Below, piece by piece: positions 48,674 through 58,313 of a stretch of 64,000 bases of DNA; positions within the stretch are counted from its first letter, which is position 1; the number at the start of each line of letters is the position of its first letter. Location: the NCBI GenBank assembly GCA_937625935.1, contig OW569352.1, forward strand, positions 124,001-188,000. The letters run 5' to 3'. This DNA is from Tetramitus jugosus. Its lineage: Eukaryota; Heterolobosea; Eutetramitea; Acrasida; Vahlkampfiidae. The position numbers were made by a program, and so were the translations under genes. Under the pieces are notes generated by a model. That model was not told the origin of the DNA and searched no databases. It saw only the letters and a list, made by a program, of their open reading frames with translations.

Positions 48674-50047
48674 TTATGAGAAGATTTGAATTCTTCTGTT
48701 TCCAACTTCGTTCACAACAATGTATCCGTTTGATGTGATGCACACACCGGTCGGTCTATCGAATTGACCACTCTGAGTCGATGCTTGCAAATCAGATGAT
48801 CCATACGAAGTCACATACACAAAGTTTTCATTCTCCCTGTCAACCATTCCCTCCAATCGAGCACGGTTCACATCAAACACCTGAACTCGATTATTGTCCT
48901 GATCACACACAATCAAGTATCCATTAGGTGATACGGCGATACCTCTTGGCATGTTGAACTCACCAGGTCCAGTTCCACGCTTTCCAATGGAAAACAAGTA
49001 ATCAAACGACTCGGAGAACACTTGAATACGATTGTTGCACGAATCACTGACGAAAATCATGGTACTCGCTCCGTTATGAGTCAATTCACTACAGTGCTCC
49101 GTATTGACTGCAAGAGTCGCCGTGTCATTGACACAGGCAGGTACATTCTCCCAAATGGCCACATCACATGGACAATTGAACTCTCCGTCAGCTCTGCCTT
49201 CGTAGCCAAAACCGTCCATAAAGTCACCATTGGGCTCAAACACCTGGACACGATGATTATTGGAATCACAGACATAGATTCTGTTCTTGGAGTCGACAGT
49301 GAGACCCCATGGACACTTTAACTCACCTTCTTCATCACCCTGATGACTCACCGTTTGCAACACATCCAAATTCTTGCTCAACACAGATACCTGGTGATTT
49401 CTGTTTTCGGAGACAACAATTTGACCCTTGGAGTTGATTGCGATACCTGTTGGACAAGAGTACTGGAGAATGGAGAGACCTGTCATGCCAGTCTTTGAGA
49501 ATTTGATGCTTGATCGAGAAGAGAAGATTCCACCACCACTCTTCTTCTTTCCACTGTTGCTTCCACTGCTCTTTTGACTACCACTGCTATTGGTATTGTT
49601 GGTATTGTTGGTATTGTTATTATTGTTGTTGTTGCTAGAGGTTGGGGCTGCTTGATCAGTCGTGTCAGTAGTCGTTGCTGTTTGAGCAGCAATGGATGCA
49701 TTACTGCGAGGACTAGTTGCACTATTACTGTTGTTGCTGTTGTTGCTATTCTTGGAAGATGATTTGGGAAGCTTCAACGTATAGCGAACAACTCTGTGAT
49801 GAGTATAGTCAGTCACATAGAGATTTCCCTTGTTGTCAACAGCACTAAAGAAGGGTGATTGGAGGTCAGGGTCCTGAATCACACCCAACGTTTGCAAATG
49901 GAAGTGATTGTGAAAGTGGAGAGAAGCAGTGTTGTCTTCAAAGCTGTTGCGACCTTGAGAACCAGTGTCTCCATAGGTTGAGCTTTCGTCATTGTTTTTA
50001 TTGTTGTTGTTGTTGTTGCCATTGGCTTTTGCGTTTTTTTGACCCAT
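48674..50047 (-). CDS. NHL-repeat beta-propeller protein
   Basis: From the ATG at 50047 the product is 457 residues; upstream in-frame codons have no ATG. MGQKN at the start could be N-myristoylated. After an Asn-rich head there are about six NHL blades, with repeated units such as GNLYVTDYTHHRVVRY, GQIVVSENRNHQVSV, NRIYVCDSNNHRVQVF, TMIFVSDSCNNRIQVF, GYLIVCDQDNNRVQVF and GYIVVNEVGNRRIQIF, enough to close a propeller. Ser/Thr/Asn-rich loops (~125-230) break the series. NHL propellers bind protein or RNA in TRIM and related proteins, but no enzymatic or RING domain is attached here. Confidence 0.88.
   Translation of the reverse strand: MGQKNAKANGNNNNNNKNNDESSTYGDTGSQGRNSFEDNTASLHFHNHFHLQTLGVIQDPDLQSPFFSAVDNKGNLYVTDYTHHRVVRYTLKLPKSSSKNSNNSNNSNSATSPRSNASIAAQTATTTDTTDQAAPTSSNNNNNNNTNNTNNTNSSGSQKSSGSNSGKKKSGGGIFSSRSSIKFSKTGMTGLSILQYSCPTGIAINSKGQIVVSENRNHQVSVLSKNLDVLQTVSHQGDEEGELKCPWGLTVDSKNRIYVCDSNNHRVQVFEPNGDFMDGFGYEGRADGEFNCPCDVAIWENVPACVNDTATLAVNTEHCSELTHNGASTMIFVSDSCNNRIQVFSESFDYLFSIGKRGTGPGEFNMPRGIAVSPNGYLIVCDQDNNRVQVFDVNRARLEGMVDRENENFVYVTSYGSSDLQASTQSGQFDRPTGVCITSNGYIVVNEVGNRRIQIFS
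49579..49637. repeat. Coding GGTATTGTT/ATT-type tandem repeat
   Basis: Imperfect units of TTG-GTA-TTG-type encode the Asn/Thr/Ser loop between NHL blades on the minus strand (AAT/ACC/AAC codons). Confidence 0.65.
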
Positions 50048-50532
50048 CCTTCTCTCTTGTTTGTTGTTGTTGTTGTTAGGTTGTGAGGTTTGTGTGAAAC
50101 GAGAGATGAATATCAGCTGTATGTTGCAAATGTGTGGTGAAGTGGTGAAGAAGTTGTTGCTTTTCAGTTGAGGTGGATGAGATAATGGGCACAAGACTTC
50201 CTGTCCAAGTCAAAAACAGCCGCTCAATTCACCAGTAAAGGTCTGATTGGTAGTGTTCTTGCACGACGTCGTTGTGCGTGTCTCCTTTTCTAGACGGTTG
50301 ACATGTGACTGGATGTGTTAAACCGGGAAAAGGACGCTTAAACTGTCAGATTCGACCAGAATTGTGCGTACCACCGAAAAAAGCGGTCAACATTTACAAA
50401 AGCCGTCACAAACATCGATCAACACTTGATTCATTATCCCGACCAGCAACAATCCAAAAAAAAAGCTCGCTCTCGTCACACAAAAAAAAAAAAGAGTATC
50501 ACAGCACATACCACAAGCGTTCGAACGATAGA
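50048..50532. promoter_or_regulatory. Divergent intergenic region with A-rich tract
   Basis: A 485-bp gap between NHL and Cdc14/SIN-like start codons. The plus-strand frame is open without ATG from about 50305 to 50533, but its composition is leader-like and includes poly-A runs (around 50455-50495). The minus-strand side of the NHL gene also stays open to about 50194 without ATG. No other gene seen. Confidence 0.35.
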
Positions 50533-51981
50533 ATGAGGCGAGGAAGCAACACCAATGCACACAGCCCAGTTGCCATACGATCAGCACCCAACTTTCAAAC
50601 GACAACACCGTCCAGAGCAACACCTCCTCATCAACAATACCACCTCCTCCAACAACAGCTTCAACAGCTTCAACAACAACAACAACAACAACAACAACAT
50701 CACCACCAATCTATCAGTTCTTCCTCATACTTCGAAGAATGGTTGCAAGTCGATAAGAGACGCAGAGAAATTTGTTATAGTCTCACAAACATGATACAAT
50801 TGTTGATGAGTCATTTACCATTCAAACGACAACACGGTCTCAATCAATTGATTCAATTTTTGAACCAAATGCTTGGTCAACAACAACAACAGACAAATTC
50901 TTCTTTTTCATCGGGGAATCGGAATAGCGGCAATACTAATAATCCGACAATTCAACAACAACAGAATGATGTAGAGTTGTTTCATTTGATTCATGGAACG
51001 GCATGTGAGGACACCAATGTCATTGTTGCTGTTTGTAAATACATTTTAAGAAAACAAGTCTATTTATCATCATCATCATCATCATCATCATCCAATCATG
51101 CAAACAACAATGACCATAGTGACAACAACAACAATAACAACAGTAAGACTCCTACTCGCACGAATTCACTCTTGATGATGAGTGCAGGTGATGATGGAGA
51201 TGCAGGGTCATTGTCCATTGAGAATGATCAAGTTCGGTATCATTTGAACACGAGAGAATCACGCATATCTGAGATTAAACAGGGATTAACAGTGCTCGAA
51301 GGCTGTTTTCTCTTGTCTTCCAAGTGTTCTGCTACGTTGTCAGCCATCAATGGTTTCAAACTCATTTTAAACATCTTGTCAGAGGGACCCATGTACATTA
51401 ACGATGCCAAGTACTTGCATTTCAAGCATGCTGCACACAATATTAGTAACAACAATGGCAGTGGTAGCAGTAACAACAACAATAATAATAGTAATAGTAG
51501 TCGATCGAGGAGTGCGAATGGTGGCGGTTCCTCTCAATCGAATGGAGTAGGACTCGATAAACACATGGAAGAGATTCAATTGTTGGCATTGGATACACTG
51601 GAAGCAGCTTTGCACAATAGCTTTAGCAATATTGTATTGTTTTGTGCAGAGTCTGGACCCGATGTGATTGTGACAATGCTGTGGAATAGTGCGCTTGCAC
51701 AATCTGTGCGCATCAAATGCATAGAATTCATCATTTTCTTGATCAAATGGGCTCAGGAAACGGATGAACAGGCAGGTATAGCACCTGCAGAGTCTCTTCA
51801 TGACTGTAACAGTGAAGAGTCCACAGCAGGCTCAGTAATGAACAGAATTCAAGTTTTCTTAGGTGCAAAACTAGCGAGTGATTTCATCGACCTCTATCAA
51901 AAAGTGAGCAGCAAAAAAGATGGTGTTTTGGATCAACATGCGATTGAGCAATTTATCAAGCGGATGGATCAAAGGTCTTGA
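50533..51981 (+). CDS. Cdc14/SIN-component-like helical-repeat protein
   Basis: From the ATG at 50533 the product is 482 residues. Low-complexity Gln and Asn tracts alternate with alpha-helical blocks: YFEEWLQVDKRRREICYSL, then QGLTVLEGCFLLSSKCSATL, LLALDTLEAALHNSFSNIVLF and VRIKCIEFIIFLIKWAQE. This order (an early helical block, a VLEGxFLL helix, an LDTL-type helix and a C-terminal KCIEFI..L helix) resembles fungal Cdc14 (SIN component, partner of the Sid1 kinase), a regulator of the mitotic exit/septation pathway. The match is by pattern only, and ARM-like helical proteins can look similar. The stop lies 22 bp from the stop of the convergent CFAP46-like gene. Confidence 0.55.
   Translation: MRRGSNTNAHSPVAIRSAPNFQTTTPSRATPPHQQYHLLQQQLQQLQQQQQQQQQHHHQSISSSSYFEEWLQVDKRRREICYSLTNMIQLLMSHLPFKRQHGLNQLIQFLNQMLGQQQQQTNSSFSSGNRNSGNTNNPTIQQQQNDVELFHLIHGTACEDTNVIVAVCKYILRKQVYLSSSSSSSSSNHANNNDHSDNNNNNNSKTPTRTNSLLMMSAGDDGDAGSLSIENDQVRYHLNTRESRISEIKQGLTVLEGCFLLSSKCSATLSAINGFKLILNILSEGPMYINDAKYLHFKHAAHNISNNNGSGSSNNNNNNSNSSRSRSANGGGSSQSNGVGLDKHMEEIQLLALDTLEAALHNSFSNIVLFCAESGPDVIVTMLWNSALAQSVRIKCIEFIIFLIKWAQETDEQAGIAPAESLHDCNSEESTAGSVMNRIQVFLGAKLASDFIDLYQKVSSKKDGVLDQHAIEQFIKRMDQRS
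50670..50700. repeat. Coding CAA tandem repeat
   Basis: Ten-odd CAA units encode a poly-Gln run near the N terminus of the Cdc14/SIN-like protein, followed by a His pair. Confidence 0.8.
51066..51092. repeat. Coding ATC/TCA tandem repeat
   Basis: Eight or nine TCA units encode a poly-Ser run between helical blocks of the Cdc14/SIN-like protein. Confidence 0.75.
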
Positions 51982-52003
51982 ATCAAATAAAGTTTTACGT
52001 GCT

Positions 52004-55000
52004 TTATGGCAGGCCAAACACAATGAGAGCTTGATTATCACGATTTTGAAACAATCTCTCTGCTATGATACCACCTGGTTGGTCTACTGTATCTTGTGCA
52101 TTGGGGGTTGAAGGTTTGGATGAGTCTGCCTTCTTTTTGGAGGATGTCGTTCGTTTTGTAGCTTGGTTGTCTGCTGTTTCAGCTCTGATTATCTCGTACA
52201 TGTATTCTTTTTGTGTTGAGCCATCAACAACGATAGTTTGTGTTCCTAGGAGGGAGAAGATCTTGGCAATTTGAATGTTTTGTAAGAGGGTTGTTTCTTG
52301 ATCTTGGACAATAACTAGTTCTAACTTCTGGGAGTTTAAGTTCATCAAATCGCTTAATCTTGGAAATAGATTGGGAACTAGTTGGTCATATTGAACTAGA
52401 AGCACGCATCTCTCTTTTTCTTCTTGAACCTGGTTCATTAGTTGTCGTACGGCGAATATGTTGTTTGAAGAAACAGTGGGAAGTATGATACCTTTCCATT
52501 GCTTCGAGAGGGTGACACGGTCATTCATTAGAGATTGAAGCTGAATTGTTCCAGACAAACTATCCACCAGATAGAAGAGTTTGGAAAAGTTTGGCTTTGG
52601 TAGCTGTAAATCAGGTTCCTCTTGAATGGGGATCTTCTCCTTCATTGTGATTTTCGTTGTCTGCTTTCTAGTCAAGGTACTGTTCCCCTCTTGGTATTTT
52701 TTCATGCGTTGAGTGTACATGAGGTAAGAGAAGTCTCTTGTGATGCACTTAATATTGTCCAACTTTTTCAGTACTACATGCTCCAATGGAAGTTGATGAA
52801 TAATGGATGAATGGGAAATGATCACCATCTTTCTTATTGAGGATTGAGTGAACGTGTCTTTGAATGACCGAAGCATTTCATCCAGAAGGCGGCTAGCGAT
52901 CAGTTCAGAATCGTCATTTCTCTCAATCACACAATCAAGGGTTCGCAAGGAGTCCATTCCTAATGATTGAACTTCTGGTTGGCTGTTCTTTTTCAAGATT
53001 CCTATGAACCATTTGGTTTCTACACTCCCTTTTCGAATTGGCAGTCCCTTGTTCCCATTGCGAGAATCGAATTGAGGCGATACAATGATCGTAGCTATAG
53101 TGTCAGAATTCACAAGTTCCATATTTGTCTCAGAGAATACTGATTCACAGTTGATAATAGATTGTTCAAGAGAAAACAAAACAGGCCATAACGAAGGAAC
53201 TTTGTAATACAACTCTTCCACTTTTCTCCACTGAAACCTTTGAGAGTACACTTGCATGGATTCATACCAACACCTGAAAGTTTGATCATCAGTAAGGTAA
53301 GAAATACTGTCATAGTATTGGTCTAACACATTCATTGTACTTTGATAGAGAAGTAAATAATGCAGTGCAAGGGTATTATCACCAGAGAAGGTAGAGTAGT
53401 ATTCTAACAGTTCAAGTGATGCCAGAGCGATGAGTTTTAGAGCTTTGGGAGCATCAAGTCCCTTCGATAAAATTTCTTTCGAGTTCGAGATACTCTTCTT
53501 GAGAAGAAAGACCAGCTTACTCTCTGTTTCAGGTAGATCATTACTAAGGAGTACTCTGTTTCTCTCTGATAGTGATAGTTTTGATCGATATTCTGTAAAG
53601 AGACATTTTCCCATCAAGTATTCACTTTCCGCCCTCGTGATTGGACAACTAGAAACATTGAGAGCACTAGAGACTAAAAGAAAAGAAGCTTCTATTCTTC
53701 TCTTGACAAATACGACCAATTGATCCTGTTTCTCGTGAGAATCTTCCATATCGAGCAGATAGTGAACAACTAGGTTGACATCATTACCTTTGATCGGATT
53801 AACTGGAATAGAATCTCTTATAGAGATCATCTGATCATTGAGAGATGGAATTGGTAAATTGTTGAGCTCGTTTTCCTGAAGGAGAAGTTCGATCTGACCG
53901 AACATGTTCAGGAAAGAGGCATAGTATCGCATGATACTTAACTTTGCTCGGAAAATTGGATTGTAATCTGAGGGGACTGTCTCTTGAATGAACAATTCGT
54001 ACAATTTTTTGGTTTTAGAGCACAATTGATATACATCCGTAACCTCTTCCCAAAAACTGGTCTTTGAAGGATTGAAAAGAAAGATCGAAACTTCGATAAG
54101 ACGATTCAACATTGATAGACAAAGGATACCACCCTCTTCAATCTCGTTCAAAACAATTCTTGCTTGTTTAAGTAGGTCTAATCCCTGTTCAAAAGGATTA
54201 CTCTTCCATCTAATTATGATATCGGCGACTGAGGCAAGGAAAAAACCCTTCTCTCGTAAGCTATCGTTTGGGACAGTAGAATTTCTTGAGGCGATGTTGT
54301 CTATGTTTTGGATAGCATCGCCAATAATTGGCCCATATGACGAATCCTCTAATGTTCGAATCAAACACAGCATTATGTTACTATACATACTAAGTGCGAT
54401 ACCCGATTTGTTTTGGGAGACATGACGAATACTCACATGTACCATTTTCTCTGCAGAGGAAGTGTCCCCTGCTCTTAAGAACAGTTCTCCTGAAAGCCAA
54501 TACAACTCTGGAAGAACTGAGTTGTATTGACGTTCTTCCGCGTCTGCAATGGTTTGTTCGAGCAGTACCCGAGCTGAGGAGTATTGAGAACCACAAGTTA
54601 CACTTGGTATGCCATTGACTAATTGCTTAATGATGTCCATTGTCACTGCCAACTTATCGTCAGAGATGTTGTTGAGTCCTCCCACTTGAACGAGTTCTTC
54701 ATGTGTCACACTATAGCCCCTCTCAGGTTGGTATCCGATAACATGGTACAAGTCTGAAAGAGTCAAGTCTACCAAAATTTTCATGTCTTGATTATTAATC
54801 ACATCTTCCACCAGAACTCGCATAAGACATAAGATAGGGAGAGTATGAAGATAAAACCCTTCTGAATAAAAGCTCTTATAGAGCAGATAAAGCTCAAAAA
54901 ACCAGTGGCGAGGATCGAGGAGAGAAGTACAAATAGTTAAGCTTCCTACCAGCTTGTTTGCCTTCTCTTTAGGACAACTATCGAGAAAAAGCTGAAGAAT

Positions 55001-56527
55001 TTCCTCAAAATCATTGTTTGGACTCGACTGACAAGGGTCGAAACACAGTTCCCAAGATCCAATACACCACATAGATCGAACTTCTTTCGGTATTTCATAA
55101 CCCACCCATTCAGAAAGACTAGAGGGAAACGAAACCTCACCGAGATTACCTTGCAGAACTTTGAGAATATTGAAGGATAGTGCCATAACTCGGAGAACAT
55201 AAAAATGGGCACTGAGGAGATAGTCAATCTTCGATCTATACCTTGGTGTCCACGAAGCCAATAATCGATAAGTTGAAACCATCTGAAGTAGTTGACGAAT
55301 ACACACAAATTTAGGTTCTTGGATGGGAGTAGACCGGTTGCTAGAGTTGATAGTGTTCTTCGACAATTTGAAAACTTCCCAACTGTGTTTCGACTCCAAT
55401 TCATAATTGTTAATTACATCTATAGCTTCTAATAGAGTAGAGCACGCTTCCTCTCTGAAGGAGCTCTTTTGGTACACCCATTTTCCATACTCTAGTATGT
55501 AGTCGACTTGCGTGACTGGATCGTCCTTCAAGGTAGAAATTGCATCTCTGAAGAAAGATTTTCCCTCTTCCATATTTGTGGTTTCTTTGGCTATCATAGA
55601 AAGAATTTTAGCTTGAAATGTTCTGTCGTATCCTCTTATCCTACTAATAAACTCCTTGACAGGTTTTCCAAGTTTTGAACGGAATAGTAGGTCGTGCTGC
55701 CAGATATACTTGTGGTGAGATATTGGAAGTTGTTTAATCGCTTGGGATGTAAGACTCATTCCTTCCTCATACTCTCCGAAATATTCATACAAGTAGAAGG
55801 TAATTCGATAGAGACTTTCGAGAATGTTGTTGGAAGAATTACTTCTCATTTGGCTGGCTTCATCAGCAGCCTTGCTTGTGGTGAAGCCAGTTGCAACTCT
55901 CGAGGAATAGAACAATAATTGAGAGATTAGGTTTTTCTGAAACTCTAGCGTTATCTTGGTAGAGTAACTTCCAAACACAATCGGTTGTACAATTGTTAGA
56001 TATTGGTCACTAATCATGATTGAAATGTCTTTGCTCGTAGGAGAAAGGCTCACTAACTTCATTGCAGCGACGAGTTTGTTCAAAGCGGAAGTATCAATCT
56101 TCAAGATGGTTTGTGGGTCGCTTTCATCCTTCTTGTGAGATAATATCGCTCGAGCACAATAATAGTTCGCAAGAGCATGCCATTTCCAATGTTGAGCATA
56201 TTCTGGTTGGTTAATATCAAAATCTTTAGGTATCTTCTCAGAGCTTGAAACAATCATCGGAGGAAGATAGCTCTCAGATAGATTAGTTAGTTCGAAAACA
56301 ACATTAATCTCTTTTAGCGACAGTGCTTGTTCAGCCAGTACAGCAATTACTTCAATTATCCGAACATTTGATTGTCGAAGACAAATCAGAGCTTCCCCTA
56401 ATATTCTTTTCTTCTCAATCTCAGTTAAAGTTGAGCTGGACAAAACTTTGATATGATTCGTTAATTGTTCAACAGGGTCTTTGATTTCAATGTTCGCTAC
56501 GGTTTTCTTTCCCTTTGTTTTGTTCAT
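52004..56527 (-). CDS. CFAP46: CFAP46-like ciliary TPR protein
   Basis: The product is 1,507 residues in one exon. Long TPR-like helical arrays dominate. The N-terminal third carries the CFAP46-type block with LPISHHKYIWQHDLLF and a VDYILEYGKWVYQKSSF segment followed by a helix, a recognisable feature of that family. CFAP46 is a subunit of the C1d projection of the axonemal central pair, needed for motile cilia; here it would serve the flagellate stage (inference). The C-terminal third has beta-alpha segments (VIISHSSIIHQLPLEHVVLKKL, CVLLVQYDQLVPNLFPRL, LVIVQD) like a caspase-type (CHAT) fold without an evident His-Cys pair. The protein is much shorter than vertebrate CFAP46 (~2,700), so truncation or divergence is possible. 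Confidence 0.7.
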   Translation of the reverse strand: MNKTKGKKTVANIEIKDPVEQLTNHIKVLSSSTLTEIEKKRILGEALICLRQSNVRIIEVIAVLAEQALSLKEINVVFELTNLSESYLPPMIVSSSEKIPKDFDINQPEYAQHWKWHALANYYCARAILSHKKDESDPQTILKIDTSALNKLVAAMKLVSLSPTSKDISIMISDQYLTIVQPIVFGSYSTKITLEFQKNLISQLLFYSSRVATGFTTSKAADEASQMRSNSSNNILESLYRITFYLYEYFGEYEEGMSLTSQAIKQLPISHHKYIWQHDLLFRSKLGKPVKEFISRIRGYDRTFQAKILSMIAKETTNMEEGKSFFRDAISTLKDDPVTQVDYILEYGKWVYQKSSFREEACSTLLEAIDVINNYELESKHSWEVFKLSKNTINSSNRSTPIQEPKFVCIRQLLQMVSTYRLLASWTPRYRSKIDYLLSAHFYVLRVMALSFNILKVLQGNLGEVSFPSSLSEWVGYEIPKEVRSMWCIGSWELCFDPCQSSPNNDFEEILQLFLDSCPKEKANKLVGSLTICTSLLDPRHWFFELYLLYKSFYSEGFYLHTLPILCLMRVLVEDVINNQDMKILVDLTLSDLYHVIGYQPERGYSVTHEELVQVGGLNNISDDKLAVTMDIIKQLVNGIPSVTCGSQYSSARVLLEQTIADAEERQYNSVLPELYWLSGELFLRAGDTSSAEKMVHVSIRHVSQNKSGIALSMYSNIMLCLIRTLEDSSYGPIIGDAIQNIDNIASRNSTVPNDSLREKGFFLASVADIIIRWKSNPFEQGLDLLKQARIVLNEIEEGGILCLSMLNRLIEVSIFLFNPSKTSFWEEVTDVYQLCSKTKKLYELFIQETVPSDYNPIFRAKLSIMRYYASFLNMFGQIELLLQENELNNLPIPSLNDQMISIRDSIPVNPIKGNDVNLVVHYLLDMEDSHEKQDQLVVFVKRRIEASFLLVSSALNVSSCPITRAESEYLMGKCLFTEYRSKLSLSERNRVLLSNDLPETESKLVFLLKKSISNSKEILSKGLDAPKALKLIALASLELLEYYSTFSGDNTLALHYLLLYQSTMNVLDQYYDSISYLTDDQTFRCWYESMQVYSQRFQWRKVEELYYKVPSLWPVLFSLEQSIINCESVFSETNMELVNSDTIATIIVSPQFDSRNGNKGLPIRKGSVETKWFIGILKKNSQPEVQSLGMDSLRTLDCVIERNDDSELIASRLLDEMLRSFKDTFTQSSIRKMVIISHSSIIHQLPLEHVVLKKLDNIKCITRDFSYLMYTQRMKKYQEGNSTLTRKQTTKITMKEKIPIQEEPDLQLPKPNFSKLFYLVDSLSGTIQLQSLMNDRVTLSKQWKGIILPTVSSNNIFAVRQLMNQVQEEKERCVLLVQYDQLVPNLFPRLSDLMNLNSQKLELVIVQDQETTLLQNIQIAKIFSLLGTQTIVVDGSTQKEYMYEIIRAETADNQATKRTTSSKKKADSSKPSTPNAQDTVDQPGGIIAERLFQNRDNQALIVFGLP

Positions 56528-56538
56528 GTTGCTTTTCT

Positions 56539-56544
56539 TTTATT
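56539..56544 (-). terminator. AATAAA polyadenylation-like signal between CNG and CFAP46 genes
   Basis: On the minus strand an AATAAA lies 15 bases after the channel stop codon and about 11 bases before the CFAP46 ATG. It is inside the only 27 bases that separate the two genes, so it would lie in the 5' leader of the CFAP46 message if that transcript starts upstream. Confidence 0.4.
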
Positions 56545-56554
56545 CGGTCAATGT

Positions 56555-58219
56555 TTAGTCTTCAATTGATTGGTCAGAATGGGAAATGTTTGTTGATTCA
56601 GAAATGAGAGATGGTGAAGTGTTTTCTCGAGGTACACGTTGAGATTGATGAGATTGATTTGATTGGTTTCTCTTCCTTCCAATATTAATAATATTCTCGG
56701 CTTCTTCAGGATAGGCCTCGAGAATGTCGTCAAAATCTTTCTTTTCCAGAATGAACAAGTCACAAAATGTTTGAGCTACAATGTTGGCTGTTCGGATACC
56801 ACCTGAAATAAGGGCCATCTCTCCAAAGAAATCTCCTTCCCCGAGAGTGGCAACACAGAAGCCACTCTCCAGTTTAACCTTCACTTGGCCTTTGCTGATG
56901 AAGAACATTTCTCGACCAGGTTCTCCAATTCTAATGATGTAAGAACCAGGTAGAGATACTCTTGGTTTCAAGTTCATCACAACTTCACTCACAAAGTTGG
57001 GAGATGCCCCAGCAAAGAGCGGGACCTTAGAAATAATTTCACGATTCAAATGCATGGACACATCCACTCGCAAGAAATCTGGAAAATCTTCAAGAATTTG
57101 TGTCTCATCCAAGCCTTTCCTTGTTTTCCATAAGTAGGAGTAGTAATGGGTGACCTTTTGCTTCAGATCTGCTGACATATTTCTGTAGGTCATATAATCA
57201 TTTATAGAGTCCATTCTAGCTCTAAATTCTGAGGCAGTAACATCGAGATTTGTAACTAAACCACCAACAGTACCGATAATCGAAACGAAAAGGAAGAAAC
57301 CAACAAATGAAACTAAAAGCTGATAGGCTACTTCTAGGTCTGTAATCGGTAAAGCACCACCATATCCAGCCATTACTACTGAAACAAAATATAGACCCGT
57401 ACCGTACTTTAAGAACCAACTGCCCTCAAAAATTAAGGTACTACCAGCCCATTCCCTCGAATGGGGATATTCACATCGAACAACCAGATACCAGGTACAT
57501 GCCAGTAGATGGGATGTTATAATAATTAAATACAAGAACTGAAAAAGCCTTCTGGTGTTTGACCTAATTCTTTTCTTTGTCTGCTGAAATCTCTTCATTT
57601 CTGAGAACGAGTTATAAATCATCAATACTCGATTTAGTCGAAAAATGGCACTGTAACCAACAATAAAACTTATCCACTCCAGCGGAAGTCTTCCCAAAAG
57701 GTCAATAATCATTCTTCTCTTCATGTATGCGACTGCAGTTAGTTTAGGATCTGTGATAAAGCTTACTGTTTGTTTGTCTTGGTAAGGCATAAGGAAGCGG
57801 AGTCCAAAGTCAATGTACAATATCATATCTGTAATCTGATCTGGTATTAGCCAATATAGCGGGTCGGTGAACCAATGATAAAAGCATACCCGCCACCAAA
57901 CGGTGAGGGCGTTGTAAAAGAAGATCGAGTACACCAATAAGAACCAGAGAGAACCTAGAGTTGTTCGATCGTCACTCAACGATACAAGAATGAGCTTGGA
58001 CAACCGAATGACATGACCCACGACCTTGTTTAACAAACTAGGAGGTACAGAAACCACCTTTGAGTCGTCTGTTTTCTCTTCGTCTGACGAGGGAGGATTT
58101 GGGTCAGAGGAAGGAGCTTGTGGTGGTGTGGGTAGAGATGGAGGACCAGAATGAACAGTGGAAGTAGGAGTACCAACCTTTGCGTTGTTGGATGAACCAG
58201 TACTCTGAATATTACTCAT
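56555..58219 (-). CDS. Cyclic-nucleotide-gated cation channel
   Basis: From the ATG at 58219 the product is 554 residues. Six membrane spans are visible between ~90 and ~330. S4 is weak: IFRLNRVLMI has few regularly spaced basic residues, so voltage sensing is doubtful. The pore loop with VMAGYGGALP (GYGG at ~285-288) replaces the usual GYGD, so selectivity may differ. The C-linker is followed by a cyclic-nucleotide-binding domain (~400-515) with SRVSLPGSYIIRIGEPG-type strands and the phosphate-binding cassette FGEMALISGGIRTA, whose Arg is kept, so cAMP or cGMP binding is likely. It lies 27 bp upstream of the CFAP46-like gene on the same strand. Confidence 0.9.
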   Translation of the reverse strand: MSNIQSTGSSNNAKVGTPTSTVHSGPPSLPTPPQAPSSDPNPPSSDEEKTDDSKVVSVPPSLLNKVVGHVIRLSKLILVSLSDDRTTLGSLWFLLVYSIFFYNALTVWWRVCFYHWFTDPLYWLIPDQITDMILYIDFGLRFLMPYQDKQTVSFITDPKLTAVAYMKRRMIIDLLGRLPLEWISFIVGYSAIFRLNRVLMIYNSFSEMKRFQQTKKRIRSNTRRLFQFLYLIIITSHLLACTWYLVVRCEYPHSREWAGSTLIFEGSWFLKYGTGLYFVSVVMAGYGGALPITDLEVAYQLLVSFVGFFLFVSIIGTVGGLVTNLDVTASEFRARMDSINDYMTYRNMSADLKQKVTHYYSYLWKTRKGLDETQILEDFPDFLRVDVSMHLNREIISKVPLFAGASPNFVSEVVMNLKPRVSLPGSYIIRIGEPGREMFFISKGQVKVKLESGFCVATLGEGDFFGEMALISGGIRTANIVAQTFCDLFILEKKDFDDILEAYPEEAENIINIGRKRNQSNQSHQSQRVPRENTSPSLISESTNISHSDQSIED

Positions 58220-58313
58220 CTCTATGACTTCTGAACAATTCAAGTTGTTGTTCGTTCAATTGAGCGCTGTAGATGGATGGTCGGCGCGTGATTCAGCACA
58301 AGAAATGGTGAAT

